Counted from the first letter of the stretch, positions 43,080 through 53,137 are shown. The stretch: 64,000 bases of DNA from Luteimonas huabeiensis HB2 (GCF_000559025.1 NZ_JAAN01000010.1:62001-126000), one strand, 5' to 3'. The notes: a model not told the origin generated them from the letters alone. Numbers and translations: made by a program.

Positions 43080-44405
43080 TCACAGCGTCTTGAGTTGCAT
43101 GGCCGGGACGATCCGGCTGGCACGGAAGGCCGGGAACACCCCGGCGGCGAGGCTGGCGCCGATGGCCAGCGCGAACGTCAGCGCGAACATCGACACGTCC
43201 AGGCGCACCAGGTCGGCGTATTCCACCGGCTGCCGGCGCACCGCCCACAGCCCCAGCAGGGTCAGCAGCCAGCCCAGGAGCCCCCCGGCCAGTCCGATCA
43301 GCCCGGCTTCGGTCAGGCATTGCTTGAAGATTTCCCCGCGCGGGGCGCCGAGGGCGCGGCGCACGCCGATCTCGCCGCTGCGGCGCAGGAACTTGGCCAG
43401 CAGCAGGCCGACGGTGTTGAACAGGCAGATGGCCAGGAACGCCAGCGCCAGCCAGGTCTGCAGGCGGGCGTCGCGCGGGACCACGCGGTTGTAGTCGAGC
43501 CAGTCCATCAGCGACAGCACGCGCGCGTTGTCGGGGAAGCGGATCCGCCCCAGGGCCTTCTGCTGCGCGGCATAGTCGGCGACGAAGCGGCGGTAGTCGG
43601 CGACCTTGGTGGCGCTGTCGAGCTGCACCCACAGCTGCAGCCACACGCAATCGCTGTTCTGCAGGCGCCCCGGCACCGGCGGCAGCGCGTTGCAGGTGAA
43701 CTGCTGGAAATGCCCGTCGTTGATTTCGAGCCCGGTCTGGAACGGCACGAACACGTCCTGGCTGCGCCCGTAGAAGCTGGCGGTATCGCCTTGCGAGAAG
43801 TTGCCGCCGGCCAGGGTGTAGAACAGCGGCGACGGCCGCCACGGCGCGAGCACGCCGACGATGCGCACCTGGCTGCCGCGCACCAGCAGGCTGCGCCCGA
43901 CGCTGTCGGCGCCGGCGAAGAGCTTTTCGTTGAGGTCGTGCGAGATCACCGCCACGCGCGAGCGCCTGTCGTCGTCTTCCGCGCTCCAGCCGCCGCCGTG
44001 GGCGAACGGCGCGCCGAACATCGGGAAGAAGTCCGCGTGGGTGGACAGCATCTGCGTCATCAGCGGCGGCTGCCGGGTGTCCGGCGACTGCAGCTTGATC
44101 CGGCTGTCGACGACGATGGCCTGGCGGTCGGCGCGCCGGGCCCGCCACAGATCCATGGCGGAGACGTAGTCGAGCATGTCGGGCGGGTCGCGCCGCAGGC
44201 GGTCGGTGGACAGCGCATCCACCTGCGGATAGAAGATCCGCTGGCTGCGGCCCGGCAGTGGATCGCCGGACAGCAGCCGCATCACCGTCAGCGTGGTCAT
44301 GCACGCGCCGATGCCCACCGCGATGGCGACGATCATCAGCGCGGTGAGCGCCTGGTTGCGCCGCAGGCTGCGCAGGGCGAGCTTGAGGTAGTAGCCGAGC
44401 ATCAT
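43080..44405 (-). CDS. MacB/FtsX-type permease, long type (pair 2, first member)
   Basis: 441 aa. It starts MMLGYYLKLALRSLRRNQALTALMIVAIAVGIGACMTTLTVMRLLSGDPLPG. The periplasmic domain has C-x14-C before VWLQLWVQL. The FtsX domain is LALAFLAICLFNTVGLLLAKFLRRSGEIGVRRALGAPRGEIFKQCLTEAG, and it ends IVPAMQLKTL. The start codon overlaps the stop of the preceding short-type gene (ATGA), tying pair 1 and pair 2 into one translational chain. Confidence 0.9.
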   Translation of the reverse strand: MMLGYYLKLALRSLRRNQALTALMIVAIAVGIGACMTTLTVMRLLSGDPLPGRSQRIFYPQVDALSTDRLRRDPPDMLDYVSAMDLWRARRADRQAIVVDSRIKLQSPDTRQPPLMTQMLSTHADFFPMFGAPFAHGGGWSAEDDDRRSRVAVISHDLNEKLFAGADSVGRSLLVRGSQVRIVGVLAPWRPSPLFYTLAGGNFSQGDTASFYGRSQDVFVPFQTGLEINDGHFQQFTCNALPPVPGRLQNSDCVWLQLWVQLDSATKVADYRRFVADYAAQQKALGRIRFPDNARVLSLMDWLDYNRVVPRDARLQTWLALAFLAICLFNTVGLLLAKFLRRSGEIGVRRALGAPRGEIFKQCLTEAGLIGLAGGLLGWLLTLLGLWAVRRQPVEYADLVRLDVSMFALTFALAIGASLAAGVFPAFRASRIVPAMQLKTL

Positions 44406-45637
44406 GCGCTCCGGGTCGCGACGGCGGGAGGGACGGCGGCCGCGCGCAGGGCGGGCCCGAGCACGGCGAGCTGGCCGAGCACGCAGACCGCGAGCGCGCC
44501 GGCGGCCGCGGTGGCCGGATCCAGCCGCTCCAGCTCGAAGCGCTGCATCAGCCATTGGTTGATCGCGAACGCCAGCGCCGTGCCCAGCGCCGTGCCGGCG
44601 CCGACGATGAGCAGGTTCTCGACCTGGAAGTAGCGCAGGATGTCGCCGCGGGTGGCGCCGAGCGCGCGGCGCACGCCGATCTGGCGCGTGCGCTGCTGGA
44701 CCCAGAAGCTGGCCAGGCCGCCGATGCCCAGCGCGGTCACCAGCAGCACGATCGCCATGATCGCGACCAGGATGGCGGCGGTGGCGCGTTCGCCGCGGAA
44801 GGCGCGCTCGCGCGACTGCGCGACCGTGGTCACCCGCTGCTGGACGTGCCCGGGGTTGTGCTCGCGCATCGCACGCGCCGCCTGCGGCAGCACCTCGCTC
44901 AGCCGGCCGGGCGCGCTGCGCACCACGTACAGTCCGCCGAGTCCTTCGTCGCCGACGCGCATCTGGGTGAGCAGGGATTCGTCGTCGCTGCCGCGGCCGG
45001 TGATCTCGGCCCGCAGCGAGTCGATCACGCCGACGATGCGGAAGCGGATCGAGGTGCCGTAGACGGTGCCGTACAGGTGGCGGCCGAGCGCCGTCCCGTC
45101 CGGGAACGCGCGTGCGGCCAGGGCGCGGGTGATCAGCGCCGGCGCCTGGACCGGGCCGCTGGCGGCCATCAGCTCGGCGATCGAGGGCAACTCGTCGTCG
45201 CGCAGGGCGCGCCCCTCGATGACCCGCACGTCGAGCGCCCGGTCCAGGCCCTGGCTGCCCAGGAACAGGTGCGCCCGCGCGACGGGCACCTGCGCGCCGC
45301 CGGGTTCGCGGAACAGCGGCAGCGGCCCGTCGGCCCAGAACGGCGCGGCGCCGAACGCGGCCGCCTCCACCCCGGGCACCGCGCCCAGCGCCGCCAGGCT
45401 GCCGCCGGTGGTGCCCGGATTCTCGGTGCCGATGACGCCGATGCTCTGGATCAGGCCGATGTCGGCCTCGGGCACGCCGCTGGGCGTACCGGCGCGCCGG
45501 ATCGTGCCCGAGACGACGTGCACGAGGTTGCACAGCACCGCCAGCGTCAGCGCGATCTCCAGCGCCAGCAGGCAGGCGGCGGCGCGGTGCGCGCGCAGCG
45601 CCGACAGGATCGGCCGGATGTCCGTCGCCGTCCTCAT
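44402..45637 (-). CDS. MacB/FtsX-type permease, short type (pair 1, second member)
   Basis: 411 aa. It starts MRTATDIRPILSALRAHRAAACLLALEIALTLAVLCNLVHV. The periplasmic domain differs most from its paralogues. The FtsX domain is ILVAIMAIVLLVTALGIGGLASFWVQQRTRQIGVRRALGATRGDILRYFQVEN, and it ends PPAVATRSA. Overlaps both neighbours by 4 nt. Confidence 0.9.
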   Translation of the reverse strand: MRTATDIRPILSALRAHRAAACLLALEIALTLAVLCNLVHVVSGTIRRAGTPSGVPEADIGLIQSIGVIGTENPGTTGGSLAALGAVPGVEAAAFGAAPFWADGPLPLFREPGGAQVPVARAHLFLGSQGLDRALDVRVIEGRALRDDELPSIAELMAASGPVQAPALITRALAARAFPDGTALGRHLYGTVYGTSIRFRIVGVIDSLRAEITGRGSDDESLLTQMRVGDEGLGGLYVVRSAPGRLSEVLPQAARAMREHNPGHVQQRVTTVAQSRERAFRGERATAAILVAIMAIVLLVTALGIGGLASFWVQQRTRQIGVRRALGATRGDILRYFQVENLLIVGAGTALGTALAFAINQWLMQRFELERLDPATAAAGALAVCVLGQLAVLGPALRAAAVPPAVATRSA

Positions 45638-46938
45638 AGCGACTTCACCTGCAGCGCGGGCGCCACCCGCGAGGCCCGCCACGCCGGCCACAGCCCGGCG
45701 CACAGGGTGGCGGCGATCGCCAGGCCCAGCGCCGCGGCCAGCATCGCCGGATCCAGCTTCGCCAGCGCCGCGTACTGGACCGGTTGCTGGCGCACCAGCC
45801 ACAGCCCGAGCCAGGCCAGCGGCAGCCCGAGCAGGCCGCCGGCCAGGCCGAGGGTGCCGGCCTCGGTCAGGCACTGGGCGAAGATCGCGCGCCGGCTCGC
45901 GCCGAGGCAGCGGCGGATGCCGATCTCGCTGGACTTGCGCAGGAACTTGGCCAGCATCAGGCCCAGCGTATTGAGCAGGCACACCAGCAGCACGCCGAAT
46001 GCGATCCAGGCCTGCATGCGCACGGTCTGCGGGATCACCCGCTTGTGGTCGAGCCAGTCCACCAGCCCGCGCAGGCGCACGTTGGGCGGCCGCTCGAAAC
46101 GGCCCGATTCCGCCTGCGCCCGGCTGTAGGCCGCCAGCGCCGCGCGATACCCCTCGACCTGGGCCGGCGTCGCCAGCTCGACCCAGAACTGCACCCAGGT
46201 GCAGTGCGGCGTCTTCGGATCGTGCAGGCCGGCGCCGGGGTCGTCGCCCCAGCAGCGCATCGGGCCGTAGCCGTAGTCCTGCGGCAGGTCCATCCAGGCC
46301 GAGAACGGCACGAACATGCCGACCGGCTCGGCGTCGAACGCGCCGGAATTGAGGTCGTAGAAGCGCGGCTGCGGGTTCCAGCGATCGACGACGCCGATCA
46401 CGCGGAAGCTGCGCGTGGCGATGGTCAGCTCGCGGCCGACGCTGTCGCCGCCGCCGAACAGGCGCTGGCTCAGATCGCGATCGAGCACCACGACCTGCGC
46501 GCGCGCCGCGTCCTCCTCCGCGGTCCAGCCGCGCCCGTGCAGGAACGGCACGTCGAACATGGGGAAGAAATCGGCGGTGGCCGCGCGCGTGGTCTGCATC
46601 GTCGGCGGCGCGCGCTCGTCGGCGCGCACCGGCAGCCAGTTGCTGCTGGTCATCGTGCGGCGGGGCGCGGGCAGCTCGAACAGGGCCGTCGCGTCGTGCC
46701 AGGTGAGGTCGTCGGGCGGTTCCGGATCGTCGCCGGCGCCGAGCGGCCGCGGATCGACCTGCGGGTGGTAGAGGACCGCGCTGCGCTGGGGCAGCGGATC
46801 GCCGGACAGGTTGCGCAGGACCACGAGCATGGTCATGGCCGTGCCGATGCCCAGCGCGACCGCCAGCACCATCAGCGCGCTCGACAGCGGCGTCCTGCGC
46901 AGGCTGCGCAGGGCCAGGGCGATGTCGTGGGCGAGCAT
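45634..46938 (-). CDS. MacB/FtsX-type permease, long type (pair 1, first member)
   Basis: 434 aa. It starts MLAHDIALALRSLRRTPLSSALMVLAVALGIGTAMTMLVVLRNLSGDPLP. The periplasmic MacB_PCD domain has C-x16-C before TWVQFWVEL. The FtsX domain is AWIAFGVLLVCLLNTLGLMLAKFLRKSSEIGIRRCLGASRRAIFAQCL, and it ends VAPALQVKSL. 27 nt downstream of the ATPase gene, hence the founding pair by position. Confidence 0.9.
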   Translation of the reverse strand: MLAHDIALALRSLRRTPLSSALMVLAVALGIGTAMTMLVVLRNLSGDPLPQRSAVLYHPQVDPRPLGAGDDPEPPDDLTWHDATALFELPAPRRTMTSSNWLPVRADERAPPTMQTTRAATADFFPMFDVPFLHGRGWTAEEDAARAQVVVLDRDLSQRLFGGGDSVGRELTIATRSFRVIGVVDRWNPQPRFYDLNSGAFDAEPVGMFVPFSAWMDLPQDYGYGPMRCWGDDPGAGLHDPKTPHCTWVQFWVELATPAQVEGYRAALAAYSRAQAESGRFERPPNVRLRGLVDWLDHKRVIPQTVRMQAWIAFGVLLVCLLNTLGLMLAKFLRKSSEIGIRRCLGASRRAIFAQCLTEAGTLGLAGGLLGLPLAWLGLWLVRQQPVQYAALAKLDPAMLAAALGLAIAATLCAGLWPAWRASRVAPALQVKSL

Positions 46939-46965
46939 CGGTCGGGTCCGTCGAGGCGGCGACGC

Positions 46966-47676
46966 TCAGGCGGCGCCGTGGGGGGCGGCCTGAGCCGTCG
47001 CCGGCTCGCGCACGATGTCGGTGACCATGCCGTCGACGATGTGCACGTTGCGCTGCGCGCGCGCGGCCAGCTCCGGGTCGTGGGTGACCATCACGATGGT
47101 CGCGCCCTGGCGGTGGATGTCCTCCAGCAATTCCATCACGCTGCGCGCCATCTGCGAGTCCAGGTTGCCGGTGGGCTCGTCGGCCAGCAGCAGGCGCGGG
47201 CTGCCGGCCAGCGCGCGGGCGATCGCCACGCGCTGCTGCTGGCCGCCCGAGAGTTCGGCCGGGTAGTGCTTCATGCGCGAGGCCAGCCCGACCATCGTCA
47301 GCGCCTCCTCGATCCGCCGCTTGCGCTCGGCCGCGGGCATGCCGCGGTAGCGCAGCGGCACGTCCACGTTGTCGAACAGGTCGAGATCGGGGATCAGGTT
47401 GAAGCCCTGGAAGATGAAGCCGATCTTCTCGTTGCGCAGCCGCGAGCGCTGGTTGTCGTCGAGTCCCTTCACGTCGACGCCGTCGAGGCGGTAGTCGCCG
47501 CCGGTGAAGGTTTCCAGCAGGCCGGCGATGTTGAGGAAGGTGGTCTTGCCGGAGCCGGAGGGCCCGGTGACGGCGACGAATTCCCCTTCGCGCACGTGCA
47601 GGTCGAGCGCGCGCAGGGCGTGGGTCTCGACGAGTTCGGTGCGGTAGACCTTGGCGAGGGCTTGCATGTGCAGCAT
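46966..47676 (-). CDS. MacB-like ABC transporter ATPase
   Basis: 236 aa stand-alone nucleotide-binding subunit of the LolD/MacB class. Walker A is GPSGSGKTTF (~39-48), Q-loop FIFQGFNLIPDL, signature LSGGQQQRVAIARAL, Walker B RLLLADEPTGNLD, switch VTHDPELAARA. It is the only ATPase in the cluster, so all eight permeases presumably compete for or share it. ATG at 47676 (MLHMQALAKVYRTELVETHALRAL) gives the family start. 87 nt after the adaptor gene. Confidence 0.93.
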   Translation of the reverse strand: MLHMQALAKVYRTELVETHALRALDLHVREGEFVAVTGPSGSGKTTFLNIAGLLETFTGGDYRLDGVDVKGLDDNQRSRLRNEKIGFIFQGFNLIPDLDLFDNVDVPLRYRGMPAAERKRRIEEALTMVGLASRMKHYPAELSGGQQQRVAIARALAGSPRLLLADEPTGNLDSQMARSVMELLEDIHRQGATIVMVTHDPELAARAQRNVHIVDGMVTDIVREPATAQAAPHGAA

Positions 47677-47763
47677 GGACGGACTCCGGGCGGACGGGAT
47701 GCGGAAGGGGCGGCGGTCAGCCGCGGATGCGGGAGGGTGCGGGCGCAACGACGCGGGGCATGC

Positions 47764-49053
47764 TCAGTCTCCGGAGATGCGCACGCGCTCGGCGTTGTCG
47801 AACAGGTCGCTGCCCGAGACCACCACGCGCTCGCCGGGCTGCAGGCCGGAGACGATCTCCACCGCCGACAGGCTGCTGGCGCCGGCCTCGATCGGGCGGC
47901 GCACGGCGGTATTGCCCTGCACCACGTAGGCGAAGCGGCCGCCGAGCTGGTCGAGGAACGGGCCGCGCTCGACCTGGACCACGTCGCGGCGGGTGTCGAG
48001 CACGATGCGCGCGGTCAGGCGCTGGTTCTGGCGCAGGCCCGGCGGCTGCCGCTCGCTGAAGCGCACCCGCGCGGCGACCTCGCCGCTGACCACTTCCGGC
48101 GACACCGCCGAGACCTCGGCCGGGAACACCTCGGCGCCGCTGCGGATCTCGGCCGGCATGCCGATCCCCAGGTCGCGGGCGAAGCTCTCCGGCACCTTGA
48201 TCTCGACCTCGAACACCGACAGGTCCACCACCCCCAGCACCGGCGCGTTGGCGGCCACGTTGCTGTGCTGGACCGCCTGCACCTGGCCGACCTGGCCGTC
48301 GAAGGGGGCGCGCAGGGTCAGCGCCTCGACCTGGCGCCGCGCCTCGGCGACCACCGCGCGCTGGCGGTCGGCCAGCAACTGCTTGTTGCGCGCGTCGAGC
48401 GCGGCGCCCTGGCCTTGCAGGGTGGCGTCCTCGCGCGCGGAGGCCAGGCCGATGTCGGTCTTCTTCAGGGTGTCCTCGGCCTTGGCCAGGTCCACCTGCG
48501 CGACCACGCCGGCGTCGAACGCGCGCTGGTAGCGCTGCAGGTCGCGTTCGGCGGCGGTGCGGTCGATCTCGGCCTGGTCCAGCAGCTTGCGCGCCTCGGC
48601 GCGGGCGATGCGCGCGTCCAGCGCGGCGCGGTCGGCCTCGGCCTGCAGGCTGGCCAGGGTGGATTCCTCCTGCACCAGCTTGCTGCGCAGTTCCGGGCTG
48701 TCGATCTCGGCCAGCACCTGGCCCTGCTTGACGATGTCGCCGGCCACCACCTTCAGCGTCACCGCGCCGCTGGCGATCGCGTACAGGGTGGGGTTGTTGG
48801 CGGCGATGACCCGGCCTTCGGCGCTGATGTCGCGGACCAGATCGCCGCGGCCGACCTCGGCGATGCGCAGGCGCGCTGCGTCGTAGGAACGCGCGCCGCC
48901 GGCCCACCCGGCCACCACCCAGCCGAGGCCGGCCAGCACCGCCAGCGCCACCGCTGCCGCGGGCAGCCAGCGGCGCAGGCGGCGGGCGCGGCCGGGCGCG
49001 ACGCGCACGGCGTCCTGGGCGGCGGTATCGCGGATCGGGGTCGGTCGGTTCAT
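47764..49053 (-). CDS. HlyD/MacA-like periplasmic adaptor
   Basis: 429 aa membrane-fusion protein. A basic cytoplasmic tail and one anchor helix (WLPAAAVALAVLAGLGWVVAGWAG, ~34-57) come first. The lipoyl half-motif is IASGAVTLKVVAGDIVKQGQVLAEIDSPEL, then a long alpha-hairpin (~115-230, EESTLASLQAEADRAALDARIARAEARKLLDQAEID ...). The second half-lipoyl is LTLRAPFDGQVGQVQAVQHSNVAANAPVLGVVDLS, followed by beta-barrel and membrane-proximal domains. The long hairpin implies docking with a TolC-type outer-membrane channel, which is not encoded here. It is the first gene of the operon and sits directly behind a sigma-54 promoter. Confidence 0.92.
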   Translation of the reverse strand: MNRPTPIRDTAAQDAVRVAPGRARRLRRWLPAAAVALAVLAGLGWVVAGWAGGARSYDAARLRIAEVGRGDLVRDISAEGRVIAANNPTLYAIASGAVTLKVVAGDIVKQGQVLAEIDSPELRSKLVQEESTLASLQAEADRAALDARIARAEARKLLDQAEIDRTAAERDLQRYQRAFDAGVVAQVDLAKAEDTLKKTDIGLASAREDATLQGQGAALDARNKQLLADRQRAVVAEARRQVEALTLRAPFDGQVGQVQAVQHSNVAANAPVLGVVDLSVFEVEIKVPESFARDLGIGMPAEIRSGAEVFPAEVSAVSPEVVSGEVAARVRFSERQPPGLRQNQRLTARIVLDTRRDVVQVERGPFLDQLGGRFAYVVQGNTAVRRPIEAGASSLSAVEIVSGLQPGERVVVSGSDLFDNAERVRISGD

Positions 49054-49090
49054 GCGGGCGGGCTGTCTTGCGAAGGCGTGCTTGACCTTA

Positions 49091-49107
49091 AGCAGGATGC
49101 GTGCCAA
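49091..49107 (-). promoter_or_regulatory. sigma-54 (RpoN) -24/-12 promoter of the exporter operon
   Basis: On the minus strand TTGGCACGCATCCTGCT: the -24 GG (49105-49104) and -12 GC (49093-49092) have the obligatory 10-nt spacing, and TGGCACG-N4-YTGCT matches the consensus except one base. The predicted start is about 25 nt before the adaptor ATG. A sigma-54 activator gene ends this same operon. Confidence 0.85.
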
Positions 49108-49153
49108 CGGCTATCCATTTGAATGAAAAGGAAATTCTTCGCGTTGCCGGGGT

Positions 49154-49215
49154 GTCCGCCGGGGCGGGCGGACGTCCGCGCCCGCGTCCGCGCGCTGCCG
49201 TCCCCGTGCGGGGAC
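49154..49215. promoter_or_regulatory. candidate upstream activator sites
   Basis: Two inverted repeats 50-110 bp upstream of the RpoN promoter, in enhancer range: GTCCGCC-N6-GGCGGAC (49154-49173) and GTCCCCG-N2-CGGGGAC (49200-49215). Both share a GTCC...GGAC frame. Either could bind the Fis-type HTH of the response regulator. Confidence 0.45.
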
Positions 49216-49229
49216 GCGCGGTTGTATGA

Positions 49230-49248
49230 GAAAATGCGAATCATTCTC
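49230..49248 (+). promoter_or_regulatory. Fur box upstream of tonB
   Basis: GAAAATGCGAATCATTCTC matches the 19-bp Fur consensus GATAATGATAATCATTATC at 15 positions. It overlaps an ATG at 49226, so translation of tonB must begin downstream. Predicts repression by iron-loaded Fur. Confidence 0.8.
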
Positions 49249-49432
49249 GATGTTTCGCGAGCCGCGTTCCGATGGCGTTCCCCAAGTTCCTGGCCGTGTC
49301 CGGCGTCCGCCCTGCCGCTGCCGGATGCGCGCGGGCGTCGCGCGCCGGCGCGCGCCGGCCTGGGACGCGTCCAGGACGTGCGCCGCGGGCGGCGGCGGGT
49401 GCCGCGCCCGGCTTCGCGCCGGGGGCCTGAGG

Positions 49433-50197
49433 GTGGCCGTGCGCAAGTCCGGTACCGGCCGCGGCGGCCGTCGCGGCGAGGGCGGGGCACGCGGCGTCGC
49501 GGCCGCGGCGACCGTCGCCGTGCACATGCTGGCGGCCTCGCTGCTGCTGGGCGGCCCGGCGGCGCAGCCGCCGCCTCCGCCCGAGCCGGCGGTGATCAGC
49601 GTGGTGTTCCTGCCCGACGCCGCCCCGGTGCTGCCGGTCGAGGAGCGGATCGCCCCCGAGGTCTCGCCCGAGGCCGCCGAGGCGCCGCGCCAGGCCGAGC
49701 CGGCGCCGCCGCTGGAACGCCGACCGCCGCCCGAGCCGCTGCCGCCGCAGCCCGAGCCGGAGCCGCCGCCGCCGGTGCCCGGCGACGCACCCGCGCTGCC
49801 CGCCGCCTCGCCGGCACCGCCGCGCGAGGCCGCGGACGCGCCCGGCCCGCCGTCGCAGGCGGCCGCGCCGCCGAGCCAGTCCGGGCCGCCGGCGCCGACC
49901 CTGGCCGGTCGCCCCGACCCGGCGTGGGAGGCGCGGGTGATGGCGCGCCTGGCCGAGTTCCGCCACTACCCCACCGCGTCGCGCGCGCGCGGCGAGGAAG
50001 GGATCGCCGTGGTGCGCGCGCGGCTCGACCGCAGCGGCCGCGTGCTGTCGGCAGAACTGGAGCGCTCGTCGGGCTCGCGGCGCCTGGATGCCGCCGCGGT
50101 GGAGACCTTCCACCGCGCCTCGCCGCTGCCGCCGGTGCCCGCGCACCTGCCCGACGAGGTGGTGCTGTCGATCCCGGTGGAGTTCTTCGTGCGCTGA
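49433..50197 (+). CDS. tonB: TonB energy transducer
   Basis: 254 aa from GTG 49433. A basic N-terminus (VRKSGTGRGGRRGEGGARG) precedes one anchor helix (VAAAATVAVHMLAASLLLG). A Pro/Glu-rich periplasm-spanning stretch (~43-155, EPEPPPPVP) follows. The TonB C-terminal domain has YPTASRARGEEGIAVVRARLDRSGRVLSAELERSSGSRRLDAAAVETFHRASPLPPVP. It couples the proton-motive force (via ExbBD, not here) to outer-membrane siderophore or haem receptors. The start is uncertain: GTG 49439 or another codon nearby could be used. The upstream Fur box indicates iron control. Confidence 0.85.
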   Translation: MAVRKSGTGRGGRRGEGGARGVAAAATVAVHMLAASLLLGGPAAQPPPPPEPAVISVVFLPDAAPVLPVEERIAPEVSPEAAEAPRQAEPAPPLERRPPPEPLPPQPEPEPPPPVPGDAPALPAASPAPPREAADAPGPPSQAAAPPSQSGPPAPTLAGRPDPAWEARVMARLAEFRHYPTASRARGEEGIAVVRARLDRSGRVLSAELERSSGSRRLDAAAVETFHRASPLPPVPAHLPDEVVLSIPVEFFVR

Positions 50198-50203
50198 TAG
50201 GCC

Positions 50204-50623
50204 CTACCGGGTCGCGCCGCCGCCGTGCAGCGCGTCGTGGCCCTCGATGCGGTAGCGCTGCCAGAAGCGATCGGCGATCTGCGCGGCGCGGGCGTCGGCC
50301 TCGGCCTTGAGCGCGGGGTTGCCCAGCTCGGCGGTGGTCTCGCCGAACAGTGCCAGCCAGCGCTCGAAGCGCGCCGCGGTCAGCCCCGGCAGCGCCATGT
50401 GTCGCGGCATCGGCGCGCCGCTGAAGCGGCGCGTGCCCAGCAGCATCGTCGACCAGAAATCGACCAGCTGCGCCAGGTGCGCGTCCCAGTCGTCGACGTG
50501 GCGCTCGAACATCGGGCCGAGGTCCGGGTCGCGGCGCACGCGCGCATAGAAGCGGTGCACCAGCGCGACGATCTCCTCCTCGCTGCAGCAGGGCTCGGGA
50601 ACGGACGGGGGCGTGGCGGACAT
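50204..50623 (-). CDS. group III truncated haemoglobin
   Basis: 139 aa haem protein of the 2-on-2 globin fold. IVALVHRFYARVRRDPDLGPMFERHV carries the B10 Tyr. DWDAHLAQLVDFWSTMLLGTRRFSGAPMPRHMAL gives the E and F helices with candidate haem-ligand His in PRHMALPGL, and FERWLALFGETT follows. The absence of the GG motifs of groups I/II fits group III. Likely role is oxygen or NO handling, by family. 34 nt downstream lies a CopD-like membrane protein gene in the same orientation, possibly cotranscribed. Convergent with tonB. Confidence 0.85.
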   Translation of the reverse strand: MSATPPSVPEPCCSEEEIVALVHRFYARVRRDPDLGPMFERHVDDWDAHLAQLVDFWSTMLLGTRRFSGAPMPRHMALPGLTAARFERWLALFGETTAELGNPALKAEADARAAQIADRFWQRYRIEGHDALHGGGATR

Positions 50624-50657
50624 GGGCGGACCTCGTGGCGTGGGGCGGGCGATGGGG

Positions 50658-51101
50658 TCACCAGCCCAGGTGGAACATCGCCTTGGCCAGCAGTACGATG
50701 CCGGCCATGTGGCAGAACAGGCTGAGATGGATGCGGCGGAACGTGCCGGCCACCAGCCGGCCCCGCCCGCGCAGCCGCATCGCGAACAGGAAATGGCCGA
50801 GCACGCTCAGCGCCAGCGCGATCTTGATCGTCAGCAGCAGCCCGAAGCTGCCGGCCAGCGGGTGCGCCAGCGCGTCGCGGTAGCGCCAGGCCATGCCGGC
50901 GCCGCTGGCATAGAGTACCGCCACCACCCAGGGCATCAGCTGCCGCGCGCGCCGGCCGATGCCGATCTCGACCGCGCGCATGGCACGCGCGGGGACGTGG
51001 CGGCGCACGCGCTCCAGCACCAGGACCTCGAAGAACACCGTGCCCACGAACACGAAGGCCGCGAATAGGTGGGCGATCAGCAGCAGCGCGTAGGCGCTCA
51101 T
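50658..51101 (-). CDS. CopD-like four-helix membrane protein
   Basis: 147 aa with four predicted membrane helices ([88 protein letters not shown]). The conserved membrane His residues ([20 protein letters not shown]) suggest haem or copper binding, as in CopD-family proteins. Directly upstream of the truncated haemoglobin in transcription order, which fits a haem/oxygen-linked pair. Exact function unknown. Confidence 0.7.
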   Translation of the reverse strand: MSAYALLLIAHLFAAFVFVGTVFFEVLVLERVRRHVPARAMRAVEIGIGRRARQLMPWVVAVLYASGAGMAWRYRDALAHPLAGSFGLLLTIKIALALSVLGHFLFAMRLRGRGRLVAGTFRRIHLSLFCHMAGIVLLAKAMFHLGW

Positions 51102-51304
51102 GGCCGGTGCGTGCCGGCGGCGGCGCGGGGGAGCGGGGGCGCGGCGGGGCTCATGCGGCGATGATCGCCGCGCGCCGCCGCGGCACCCATGACCTGGATC
51201 AAGCCCCGCGCGCGGTGAACCGTGCCTGGGCCGCCGCCCGGCGGCCTGCCGGCGCGGCGGCGCGCGCCGTTAGAATGCGTCGTTTCCCCCCAGGAGCGGA
51301 TGGT

Positions 51305-53137
<1,833 letters not shown>

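Larger units (their letters stand above)
49054..49432. other. divergent control region between the exporter operon and tonB
   Basis: About 380 bases holding the RpoN promoter (49091-49107), two inverted repeats that could be activator sites (49154-49173 and 49200-49215), and a Fur box (49230-49248). The remaining ~180 bases before tonB are Arg-coding GC-rich sequence without clear features. Confidence 0.7.

Noticed and set aside
49226-49432. Upstream ATG at 49226 as the tonB start
   Set aside because: It lies in the Fur box and would add about 70 Arg/Cys-rich residues before the membrane anchor.
49123-50310. Alternative long plus-strand frame across tonB
   Set aside because: The tonB C-terminal domain is encoded in another frame; this one is Arg/Gly/Ala-rich and crosses the Fur box.
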